Assembly (NCBI GenBank): GCA_031553765.1
Contig: JAVBKY010000006.1
Location: 62,001-126,000, forward strand
DNA length: 64,000 nt
Direction of reading: 5' to 3'
From: JAITMY01 sp031553765
Lineage (GTDB): Bacteria; Bacteroidota; Bacteroidia; Bacteroidales; UBA932
Shown here piece by piece: positions 15,484 through 24,600 of the stretch (the stretch's first letter is position 1; each line of letters opens with the position of its first letter). The notes beneath the pieces are model-generated. The model was not told the origin of the DNA. It worked only from the letters and a program-made list of their open reading frames with translations, and did no database searches. Both the position numbers and the translations under genes were made by a program.

Positions 15484-17490
15484 ATGATGAAGAAACTTCT
15501 CGCCATATTCCTTTTTCTCTCCCTGTTTTTCTGCCAAAAATCATTTGGACAGCTGAGCAAGGAGTACTTTTTCATGCGCGGCACCAGCGAGCTGATTGAC
15601 CGCAAGTATCCCGAAGCCATACGCAGCTTCAACGTGCTGATAAAGATTGACACCAGCCTGTATGATGCCTACTTTCGCCGCGCCATAGCTAAGTATAATC
15701 TGGGAGATTTTTTAGGAGCATTGACCGACTTCAATAAGGCTATTGAGCTCAACCCCGTATTTACCTACGCCTACTTTTACCGCGCCATTACGCAAAATAG
15801 CCTTGGAAATCATGCTGAATCGCTCAAAGATTTAGAAGTGGCGAACGAGCTACGCCCCGAGGTACCGGGCATATACTACAGCCGTGCGCTAAGCTACTTC
15901 TACCTACAGCAGTTTGACAAAGCCATTGGCGACTTCAACCGCTTTCTACGTTACGAACCCAAGGCAAGCGAAGGCTACGTAAACCGTGGTACGTGTAAGC
16001 TATTTTTGAATGACACCGTAAGTGCCTTGGAGGATTACAACAAGGCTATATCCATAAATCGATTTGACCCCGACGGCTACAGCCGCCGCGGTCGTGTGTA
16101 TGCCATGCAAAACAAAAACGAACTAGCGCTGAAAGATTTTAACGAGTCCATTCGGTTGGATACAACTTCGTCCATCAACTACTACTTCCGTGCCATTGCC
16201 AAGTATAACGCTAAAGATATAAAAGGTGCGCTGGCGGACTTTGACCGCGTGCTGACACTTGACCCATATAACGCTCTTACGCTGTATAATAGAGCACTCA
16301 TCCGTTCGCAAATTGGCGACTATGAGAATGCGCTGGCGGACTACAACAAGGCTGCGGAAATTAACCCAAGCAACGTGCTTATTTTTTACAACCGTGCCGC
16401 TGTTTATCTCGAAAAAAAGCAAGCACGCGAGGCTATTGCCGACTACACCAAGGCCATTGAGCTGTACCCCGATTTTGCCAACGCTTACCTCAATCGCTCT
16501 TACGCCAGGCGCCTGCGAAACGACTCGCGCGGAGCAAAACAGGACTATGACATAGCACAGAAAAAAATTGCCGAGCACCAAAAGAAGTTGGATGCTGCGG
16601 GCAAACCCGACGAAGCAGCCTTTGCCGATACCAGCAAAAAATTTGACCAGCTGGTGGCGCTGGATGCCGATTTTGGCAACAAAAATTTTACCAGCGACCT
16701 GCTGCAATACCAGCGCGCCGACATTACATTGCTGCCGCTATTCCGCTTGGCGGTTGGGATAAACGATGACAGGGTTAACCTTGGAAGGGCATTCTTCAAC
16801 CAAAACTTCGAGAACTTTAAGCAGCGTGCAAGCAGCCTATCGGTGGATATAGTGAACGGCAAGCCCAACCGCGATGCTAACGAAATGCGCGTGCTGCAAA
16901 CGCAAAGCGACCGCTATATTGACAGCCTAAGCAGCAACAGTCTCGGCTATTTCGCCAAGGCATCGCTACTGGAGGAGCAAAACCAGTACAACTCCGCCAT
17001 GACCTACTACAAGCAGGCCATCAGCGTGGAGAAAAACGACGAGGAGTTTTACTACTTTAACCGCAGCGTGGCGCAAAGCGAAATGACCGACTTCATTGCC
17101 AGCATTGACAATACGCCGCAAACCATAGTGCTTGAAAATGACAACAGCACTAACGTGCAAAACAAGCCGCAGCGCGAAACTAAGGTGTACGACTACAGCT
17201 CTGCCATTAACGACCTGAACAAGGTAATACAGTTGGAGCCCGATTTTGCTTACGCCTACTATAACCGCGCCAATCTGCTGTGTAACTCCAACCAAATGCC
17301 CGAGGCCATAGTGGACTATACCCGCGCCATAGACCTTTATCCCAACATGGGTGAGGCCTACTACAACCGCGGACTGGTACAAATTTACCTACGCGACACA
17401 AAAAAGGGTTGTCTTGACGTAAGTAAGGCCGGAGAGCTGGGTGTGAAGGAGGCGTATAACGTGATTAAGAGATTCTGTACGAAAAAATAA
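15484..17490 (+). CDS. Secreted tetratricopeptide-repeat protein
   Basis: A 668-residue protein with a signal peptide ending near Gly-Gln at residues 22-23. Its body is about a dozen TPR units, each with A-x-x-D(F/Y)(N/T)KAI-x-L(N/D)P, spread through residues 27-355 and 480-650. The non-repeat middle (about 370-470) is helical and charged. TPR arrays serve as protein-protein scaffolds; the signal peptide places this one in the periplasm or on the outer membrane. Partners are unknown. It ends exactly where the MATE gene begins. Confidence 0.85.
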   Translation: MMKKLLAIFLFLSLFFCQKSFGQLSKEYFFMRGTSELIDRKYPEAIRSFNVLIKIDTSLYDAYFRRAIAKYNLGDFLGALTDFNKAIELNPVFTYAYFYRAITQNSLGNHAESLKDLEVANELRPEVPGIYYSRALSYFYLQQFDKAIGDFNRFLRYEPKASEGYVNRGTCKLFLNDTVSALEDYNKAISINRFDPDGYSRRGRVYAMQNKNELALKDFNESIRLDTTSSINYYFRAIAKYNAKDIKGALADFDRVLTLDPYNALTLYNRALIRSQIGDYENALADYNKAAEINPSNVLIFYNRAAVYLEKKQAREAIADYTKAIELYPDFANAYLNRSYARRLRNDSRGAKQDYDIAQKKIAEHQKKLDAAGKPDEAAFADTSKKFDQLVALDADFGNKNFTSDLLQYQRADITLLPLFRLAVGINDDRVNLGRAFFNQNFENFKQRASSLSVDIVNGKPNRDANEMRVLQTQSDRYIDSLSSNSLGYFAKASLLEEQNQYNSAMTYYKQAISVEKNDEEFYYFNRSVAQSEMTDFIASIDNTPQTIVLENDNSTNVQNKPQRETKVYDYSSAINDLNKVIQLEPDFAYAYYNRANLLCNSNQMPEAIVDYTRAIDLYPNMGEAYYNRGLVQIYLRDTKKGCLDVSKAGELGVKEAYNVIKRFCTKK

Positions 17491-18849
17491 GTGAAAGATT
17501 TTACACAAGGGAAAATACTCCCCCAGCTGATTTCGCTATCGCTGCCCATTATGGGTACTGGGTTAGCGCAGTTGGCCTACAACTTTGCCGACATATTTTG
17601 GCTGGGGCGACTGAGCAGCGAGGCTGTAGCTGCCGCCTCTATTGCGGGATTTATAGCATGGATAACCTACGCCTTAGCCTGCACCGCCAAAGTGGGCGCC
17701 GAGGTAGGCATTGCGCAAGCCATAGGACAAAAAAAGGTGGCCTTGGCTCGCAGCTTAGCCGCACATGCCATTACCATAAGCCTCCTATTTTCGCTGGTAG
17801 TAATTGCTGTACTACTCCTGTTTTTGCCCAAAATCATTGGGTTATTCAATCTGCAGGAATCGGTTAACCAGCAATGCCGCGACTACCTCCGCATTATGAT
17901 TTACGGCATGCCGCTGTGGTTTTTTACCCCTACGTTCAGCGGTATATACAACGGTAGCGGTAACAGCCGAATACCCTTCTTCGTAAGCACCATCGGCATT
18001 ATTATCAACATAGCGCTTGACCCATTTCTGATTTTTGGCATAGGCTTTTTTCCTGCAATGGGCACGGAAGGAGCCGCGCTGGCCAGCGTTGTGGGGTTAG
18101 GTGTGGAGTTTATTGTATTTGTGGTGCTCATGTGCCGTAAATCCACCATGCCTTTCAACGGATTTAGATTCTTTAGCCCCATTAAGCGTAGCTTATCATG
18201 GCAGCTACTTAAAGTAGGCGCTCCTGCCTCGCTGCAAAGCGCGCTATTCGCCATTTTTTCCATGACCCTGTCGGCCATAGCCGCCTCGGTAGGAGGCTAT
18301 GTGGGTGTGGCAGTACAAGGCGCAGGTAGCCAGATAGAGTCCCTATCGTGGATTGCAGCTGGTGGTATAGGTACGGCGTTGGGCGCATATATAGGGCAAA
18401 ACTACGGTGCAAAGCAAATGCAGCGCGCCATGAAAAGCTTCACTGCCGGTATGAGTATAGTGTGCATATACGGTGCGCTGATTAGCGTGGTATTTATGTT
18501 GTTTGGAAGAAGTATATTCTCCATATTTATGCCCGGCGATGAGGAAGTTATCAACTATGGTGGTTTATATCTCTTCATTTTTGGCATATCTCAGGTATTT
18601 TTATGCGCCGAAATTGCCGCAGGAGGGGCGTTCAACGGCCTTGGTCGCAGCTACTATCCAGCCATTGTAGGCATTACGTTTAACGCACTTCGCATTCCTG
18701 CTGCACTATGGCTATCAAGTCGTATGGGATTGGCAGGTGTTTGGTGGGCTATGTGCATATCTACCATCATTAAAGGCGTTGTATTATCCGCGACTTTTCC
18801 TATTTTTGTAAAAAGAATATCGGCGAAGCTCAATGCCGCGTCGAGCTAA
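17491..18849 (+). CDS. MATE family efflux transporter
   Basis: An inner-membrane multidrug/toxin extrusion protein of 452 residues with about 12 helices. It opens with FTQGKILPQLISLSLPIMGTGLAQLAYNFADIFWLGRLS, typical of MATE proteins, and the halves are related (second half near residue 240, VGAPASLQSALFAIFSM). It probably exchanges cationic compounds for Na+ or H+. The start is GTG at 17491, the base after the TPR gene stop, so translation is likely coupled. Confidence 0.92.
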   Translation: MKDFTQGKILPQLISLSLPIMGTGLAQLAYNFADIFWLGRLSSEAVAAASIAGFIAWITYALACTAKVGAEVGIAQAIGQKKVALARSLAAHAITISLLFSLVVIAVLLLFLPKIIGLFNLQESVNQQCRDYLRIMIYGMPLWFFTPTFSGIYNGSGNSRIPFFVSTIGIIINIALDPFLIFGIGFFPAMGTEGAALASVVGLGVEFIVFVVLMCRKSTMPFNGFRFFSPIKRSLSWQLLKVGAPASLQSALFAIFSMTLSAIAASVGGYVGVAVQGAGSQIESLSWIAAGGIGTALGAYIGQNYGAKQMQRAMKSFTAGMSIVCIYGALISVVFMLFGRSIFSIFMPGDEEVINYGGLYLFIFGISQVFLCAEIAAGGAFNGLGRSYYPAIVGITFNALRIPAALWLSSRMGLAGVWWAMCISTIIKGVVLSATFPIFVKRISAKLNAASS

Positions 18850-18861
18850 ACTATACCTACG

Positions 18862-19863
18862 ATGAACAAAATGACACACGTTGTTGTCTGCGCCCTGCTA
18901 TTTTTAGGCATTGGCTGCAGCACACCAACGCCTTACACCCGCATTAATGGCTTTGCCCAAGGAACCACCTACTCCATTTGCTACGAAGGTACCGACACGC
19001 TGCAAGGCGAAATAGACGCGCTGCTGGCGCGCTTCGACAGTTCGCTATCCATATACAACCGTGCTTCCACTATTTCAAGGGTAAACTACAACGAAATAAC
19101 AGAGGTGGACAGCTTTTTTATCTCCTGTTTTTCATTAGCACAAAGAATTACCGAACAAACCAATGGAGCGTTTGACATGAGTGCAGCTCCTCTGTTTCTT
19201 GCATGGGGCTTTGGCAGCCAAAAGCAGGCCGCTTTACCCACGCCAGAGCAGGTGGATAGCATTAAGAAGTTTTGCGGGATGGATAAAATTCGCATTGAAA
19301 ATAACAATATAGTCAAAGTCGATCCTCGTGTACGCCTTAATGCCAACGCCATTGCTAAAGGTTACTCAGTAGATGTTGTATCACAGTTTTTGGAAGGCAA
19401 AGGAAAGAAAAACTACCTGGTAGAAATTGGCGGTGAAATTTTTTGTCGCGGCGTCAGCCCCAAAGGGCGTGCCTGGATTATAGGCATTGACCGCCCCACG
19501 GAAGGCAACTTTGTCCCCGGACAAGATGTGTTGGCCAAGGTGCAGCTTAGCGGGCGCGGCTTGGCAACTTCGGGCAACTACCGTAAATTTTACATACAGG
19601 ACGGCAGAAAGGTAGCACATTGCATCAATCCCAGAACGGGTTTTCCCGCATACACCAGCGTGTTAAGTACAACTGTCATTGCCGAAGATAGCGGTACCGC
19701 TGACGCCTTTGCCACCGCTCTCATGGTAGTGGGACTAGATAGCGCCAAAGCCATGCTACAGCGCCATCCTCATATTGATGCCTACCTTGTGTACGCCTCC
19801 GATAGCAATGACTACGAAAGTTATGCTACAGAAGGGTTTGTAAAGAATATGGTGAAGAAATAA
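18862..19863 (+). CDS. apbE: FAD:protein FMN transferase lipoprotein
   Basis: Attaches FMN covalently to Ser/Thr of target flavoproteins such as NqrB, NqrC or RnfG subunits. It has 333 residues and a lipoprotein signal with Cys19 (FLGIGC). ApbE landmarks are present: NANAIAKGYSVDVV near residue 160, LVEIGGEIFCRG near 188, and GRGLATSGNYRKFYI followed by HCINPRTGFP near 230-265. It acts on the periplasmic side. The gap to the MATE gene is 12 bp, and the nitroreductase-like flavoprotein follows. Confidence 0.94.
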   Translation: MNKMTHVVVCALLFLGIGCSTPTPYTRINGFAQGTTYSICYEGTDTLQGEIDALLARFDSSLSIYNRASTISRVNYNEITEVDSFFISCFSLAQRITEQTNGAFDMSAAPLFLAWGFGSQKQAALPTPEQVDSIKKFCGMDKIRIENNNIVKVDPRVRLNANAIAKGYSVDVVSQFLEGKGKKNYLVEIGGEIFCRGVSPKGRAWIIGIDRPTEGNFVPGQDVLAKVQLSGRGLATSGNYRKFYIQDGRKVAHCINPRTGFPAYTSVLSTTVIAEDSGTADAFATALMVVGLDSAKAMLQRHPHIDAYLVYASDSNDYESYATEGFVKNMVKK

Positions 19864-19900
19864 CAGCGTTTATAACGTTTGAACGTTACAACGTTAATAC
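19864..19900. repeat. AACGTT word array upstream of the nitroreductase gene
   Basis: The array contains ATAACGTTTGAACGTT and further AACGTT words. The same 16-mer occurs again in the spacer after the gene (20518-20555). Confidence 0.75.
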
Positions 19901-19912
19901 AATTCAATTCTC

Positions 19913-20515
19913 ATGAAAAAGATTATTACTCTCGTCTTAGCCGCCATGATGAGCGCTAACGCCTTCGCCCAAGATATCAAACTACCTGCTCCGCAAAAAA
20001 CGGGAGGCAAGCCGCTTATGGAAGCCATTTCGTTGCGCCAAAGCAACCGTGATTTCGATACGAAGGCGCTGAGCGAACAGCTGTTGTCGAACATACTGTG
20101 GGGCGCCTACGGCTTTAACCGTCCGGGCATGCGCACCGTGCCTTCGGCCAACAACAAGCAAGCCTACGAGTTGTACGTGGTAATGGAAAAAGGCACCTAC
20201 CTGTACAATGCCGAGAGCAATACGCTGGTGCAGAAGTCAAGCAAAGACCTGCGCAATTTAGCAGGCAAACAGGATTTTGTAAAGATAGCTCCTGTAAATA
20301 TTGTTTACGCTTACGACAACAAGAAGCAAGGCAACGAGAAAATGGCCTATGCCGATGCAGGTTTCATTGCCCAAAACGTATATTTGGTATGCGCTTCGGA
20401 AGGTCTTTCTGCCGTTATTCGCGGTTATGTAGATGGCCCGGCCTTTGCCAAGGCACTCAGCCTGCCCGATAATATGAAGGTAACGCTAGGGCAAACGGTA
20501 GGATATAAGAAGTAA
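19913..20515 (+). CDS. Secreted nitroreductase family protein
   Basis: A 200-residue FMN-dependent oxidoreductase of the nitroreductase/SagB-like superfamily, with a cleavable signal peptide (MKKIITLVLAAMMSANAFAQ). The family core begins with MEAISLRQSNRDFDTKALSEQLLSNILWGAYGFNRPG and ends with the region around VRGYVDG/LSLPDNMKVTLGQTVG. Substrate unknown. A secreted location is unusual for the superfamily but seen in Bacteroidota. It is framed on both sides by AACGTT word arrays sharing an exact 16-mer. Confidence 0.85.
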   Translation: MKKIITLVLAAMMSANAFAQDIKLPAPQKTGGKPLMEAISLRQSNRDFDTKALSEQLLSNILWGAYGFNRPGMRTVPSANNKQAYELYVVMEKGTYLYNAESNTLVQKSSKDLRNLAGKQDFVKIAPVNIVYAYDNKKQGNEKMAYADAGFIAQNVYLVCASEGLSAVIRGYVDGPAFAKALSLPDNMKVTLGQTVGYKK

Positions 20516-20517
20516 AA

Positions 20518-20555
20518 ACGTTCTTAACGTTATAACGTTTGAACGTTTTTAACGT
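20518..20555. repeat. AACGTT word array downstream of the nitroreductase gene
   Basis: AACGTTCTTAACGTT is followed by ATAACGTTTGAACGTT, the same 16-mer as upstream of the gene, then by TTAACGT. Confidence 0.75.
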
Positions 20556-20567
20556 CTGCATCCGAAA

Positions 20568-21521
20568 TTAAAACACCTCCTTTACAATTTTAGCCACATT
20601 ATCGGCTTTGCCCATGGTGTAAAAATGCAGGGCAGGAACGCCAGCGGCTTTCAGTTCCCGACATTGGGCTATACCCCATTCTACCCCCACTTGGCGTACC
20701 TGCTCGGTAGTGGTACATTTCTGCACTTCACGCACTAGCGCATCAGGTAGGTCAATGTGGAATATTTGAGGAAGGATATTGAGCTGCTTAGCCGTGGAGA
20801 ACGGCTTTAGTCCGGGAATAATGGGCACATCAATACCCGTATCGCGACACTGTTTTACAAAGTCAAAATACTTGGCATTGTCAAAAAACATTTGGGTAAC
20901 TATGTATGAAGCCCCCGCGTCCACTTTTGCCTTGAGATACTCCAAATCGGTAGTGAGGTTAGGCGCTTCGGTATGCTTTTCGGGGTAAGCCGCTACACCT
21001 ATGCAGAACTCGGTGGGCGCAGGATTTTTCAACTCGGGATCGAGGTACTTACCCGCATTCATATCCTTTATCTGCCTTACCAGTTCGGCGGCATGCTTGT
21101 GTCCATCCTTTTCTGCCGTAAAATATTTTTCACCGGGAATAGCATCGCCACGCAGCGCAAGCACGTTATTTATACCCAAAAAATTCAGGTCAATCAGCGC
21201 GTCTTCGGTTTCGTTTTTCGAGTAGCCGCCACAAACTAAGTGCGACACTACCTCAATGCCATATTTGTACTTAATGGCTGCCGCTACGCTTACCGTACCC
21301 GGGCGTTTCTTGGTAACAATGCGCTCCAGCAGCCCATCGGGACGCTCACGCAGCACTACCTCAGCGCGGTGGTGCGTAATATTGATGTAGGCAGGATTGA
21401 ACTGTATCAACGCATCAATGGTATCGGATATTTCGGTAAAGCTATCGCCCTTAAGCGGCGGCATCAGCTCAAAGGTAAAGAGCGTGGATGCGGAGTTAGT
21501 GAGAATGTCTGTTATCTTCAT
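20568..21521 (-). CDS. metF: Methylenetetrahydrofolate reductase
   Basis: Reduces 5,10-methylene-THF to 5-methyl-THF, the methyl donor for methionine synthase. It has 317 residues. TIM-barrel landmarks include FTFELMPPLKGDS near residue 17, NVLALRGDAIPGE near 118, and YIVTQMFFDNAKYFDF near 205. It lies just downstream of metH on the same strand, separated by a palindromic element, so the two steps of methyl transfer are encoded together. Confidence 0.95.
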   Translation of the reverse strand: MKITDILTNSASTLFTFELMPPLKGDSFTEISDTIDALIQFNPAYINITHHRAEVVLRERPDGLLERIVTKKRPGTVSVAAAIKYKYGIEVVSHLVCGGYSKNETEDALIDLNFLGINNVLALRGDAIPGEKYFTAEKDGHKHAAELVRQIKDMNAGKYLDPELKNPAPTEFCIGVAAYPEKHTEAPNLTTDLEYLKAKVDAGASYIVTQMFFDNAKYFDFVKQCRDTGIDVPIIPGLKPFSTAKQLNILPQIFHIDLPDALVREVQKCTTTEQVRQVGVEWGIAQCRELKAAGVPALHFYTMGKADNVAKIVKEVF

Positions 21522-21527
21522 GTTTTA

Positions 21528-21569
21528 CGCTTCGCGTTTGAAATAGTTTGAATTTGTTTGATGCTTCGC
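21528..21569. repeat. GTTTGAA / CTTCGCG word repeat
   Basis: TACGCTTCGCGTTTGAAATAG, then TTTGAATTTGTTTGATGCTTCGCG: two CTTCGCG words bracket two or three TTTGA words upstream of metF. Confidence 0.55.
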
Positions 21570-21681
21570 GTTACCCCCAACCCCCTAAAGGGGGCTATAA
21601 CCGCAGTGGATTTATATGCAAATGTACTGTTGTTAATAAACCAGTAATGTTATAGCCTCCTTTAGGGGGTTGGGGGGTAAC
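21570..21681. repeat. Palindromic element, ~112 bp, between metH and metF
   Basis: Outer arms GTTACCCCCAACCCCC and its complement at the other end, each followed inward by a small hairpin (CCCCC-TAAA-GGGGG) and CTATAAC. The centre shares blocks such as TGCAAATG and CCAGTAATGTTATAGCC with the copy inside metH at 24249-24357. It ends immediately after the metH stop codon. Confidence 0.85.
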
Positions 21682-21682
21682 A

Positions 21683-24600
21683 TTACTCCACTCTAAAATA
21701 CTGCGCATGCTTACTTGCCAGCATCAACCCCGAAACGGACGATACAGGCTGCATCATGAAACTTTGCGTGAGCGTGGTTCCTATGTTTTCGGTTACGCGC
21801 ATGAGGTCAAAAATTATGGCTTTGGCGCTATGGTCGGGGTACACGGGGTAGCCCACCGCGGGGCGAATGCCTTGATAATCGCCGTGCAACATTTCCTCCA
21901 TACTCAAATTTTCATCTTTAGTATATCCCCAAAATTCCTTACGCACACGCTCGTGCAGATGTTCGGCAAATGCCTCGGCAAGGGCATCGCATAGCGTTTC
22001 AATGAGCAACGCGCGGTAATCGTCGCCTTGCGTACGAAGCGTTTTATCCAGCTCGTTTTTCACCTTTACGCTTAGTGCAAAAGCGGTAGCATAATCCTTT
22101 TTTTTCGACGAAATCGGTGCTAGATAATCTGCCAGGCAGCGGTTAGGTTTACCGTCGGGGTGCTTTACCAACTCCCGCTGATGAGGCAAGCAAGCCGCTT
22201 CTTTTTCACTTGCAAAAATCAAAATATCATCGCCATCGGAGTTGGCTTCGTATATGCCAAACACGGCATTTGCCTCAAGCAAATTATCTCGTAGCAAAGT
22301 TTGCAGTTCCGCCTGTGCATCATCATACAGCTTACGTGCTTCGGCACCCTTTTGCGGATGCTCAAAAATGGCGGGGTAACGCCCCTGCATGTTCCACTCA
22401 AAAAAGAACTGCGACCAGTCGATATAAGAAATCAACTTTGCCACATCGTAATCTTTCCACACCTGCACACCAAGCTTAGCAGGCGTAGGTATTTCTTCCG
22501 TAGCCCAATCAACATGTGGCTTATTGGCACGTGCTTCATCCAAAGTGAGGTAAACACGCTTGCGCATGGCTGCTTCATGTTGCTCGCGCAGGTTGGCAAA
22601 ATGTTTGGCGTGAATTGTCTTGAAATCTTTTTTCAGTTCAAACTTGGTCAGGCTTTGAATCAGCACTGCCGCGCGTGAGGCGTCTTTTACGTAAAACACG
22701 TTACCCGAATATTCTGGGTCGAGCTTCACCGCCGTGTGCAGTTCACTGGTACTTGCGCCGCCCACCACCAACGGAATATCCATGCCGCCACGCTGCATTT
22801 CGGCCGCTATGTGCTGCATTTCCTCCAGCGATGGCGTAATGAGTCCGCTAAGCCCAACCACATCTACCTTGTGCTCACGTGCCGCTGTAAGAATTTGCTC
22901 GCACGGCACCATCGTTCCCAAATCCACTATGTGGTAGCCGTTGCAAGCCAACACCACGCTCACTATGTTTTTACCTATGTCGTGAACATCACCCTTTACC
23001 GTTGCCAACAGTATTGAGGGCGAGGCGTCAGCCTCGCCTTCCTGTCGCGCGGGCAAGTATGGCGTGAGTATCTCCACCGCCTTTTTCATTACCCTTGCGC
23101 TTTTTACCACCTGCGGTAAAAACATTTTTCCGTTGCCGAATAAATCTCCAACGGTATTCATGGCACCCATCAACGGCTTTTCAATTACTTCAATGGGAGA
23201 GGCGTACTGCTTACGTATTTCCTCAATATCCGCTTCCAAAAAATCCGTTATGCCTTTTATTACGGAGTACTGCAAACGCTCTTCTGCACTTTGACTACGC
23301 CAAGCATTTTGCTCGGCAGGCTGTCCGCTTAGCTGCGTTTGCTGCATGTTCGAAGCGTAAGCAACCAACCTCTCGGCAGCATCACCACGGCGATTGAGCA
23401 CCACGTCTTCGGCAAGCGCCAGCAGCGTTTTATCTATTTGGTCGTACACCTGCAGCTGCCCCGCATTTACTATGCCCATATCCATACCTGCCTGCACGGC
23501 ATGGTACAAAAATACCGAGTGCAACGCTTCACGTACCACATCGTTACCACGGAATGAGAATGAGAGGTTGCTCACTCCTCCGCTGATTTTCGCACCGGGC
23601 AAATTTTCCTTAATCCAAGCGCAGGCGCGGATGTAGTTCACCGCATAATCGTTGTGCTCGGGCATGCCCGTGGCTATGCTCAGTATGTTGGGGTCAAAAA
23701 TTATATCCTGCGGTGGAAAGCCTATTTTTTCGGCAAGTAACTTATACGAACGTTCGGCAATGGCAATCTTACGCTCGTAGGTAGCGGCCTGCCCATCTTC
23801 ATCAAACAGCATTACTACAGCTGCTGCACCGTAGCGATGTATCAACTGTGCTTTGCGCAAAAATTCTTCTTCGCCTTCTTTTAGACTGATGGAATTTACT
23901 ACGGACTTGCCCTGTACACACTTCAACCCCGCTTCTATCACTTCCCACTTTGAGGAATCAATAACCAAGGGCACGCGGGCAATTTCGGGTTCGGAGGCAA
24001 TAAGGTTCAGGAAATGCACCATAGCCTCACGAGCATCGAGCATAGCATCATCCATACATACGTCTACCATTTGCGCGCCGTTTTCTACCTGCTGACGGGC
24101 TATACTCAACGCCTCGTCATACTTTTCTTCACGAATGAGCCGAGCAAATTTCTTGGAACCTGCAACGTTGGTGCGCTCACCTATGTTGATGAAGTTTTGC
24201 TGCGAGGAAACGTGGAGGGGCTCAAGGCCGCTGAAAACGCTTTTATTCACCCCCACCCCCCTAACGGGGGCTATAACCACAGCGGGTTTTGTGTGCAAAT
24301 GCTCTACAGCTGACAAGCCAGTAATGTTATAGCCCCCTTTAGGGGGGTGGGGGTAACGTTTCGCTGCTTCCGCCAGCAACGCTATATGCTCAGGCGTAGT
24401 GCCACAACATCCTCCCACGATACTTACCCAGCCTTGGCGCATAAACTCCTCCACTTCGGCAGCCATTTCTGCCGGCGACTGGTCGTACTCACCCAGCTGA
24501 TTGGGTAAGCCTGCATTGGGGTGTACGCTGGTGTAAAAGGGCGAAATTTTCGATAGTTCTTCCACGTATGGCTTGAGCTGCCGTGCACCAAGTGCACAGT

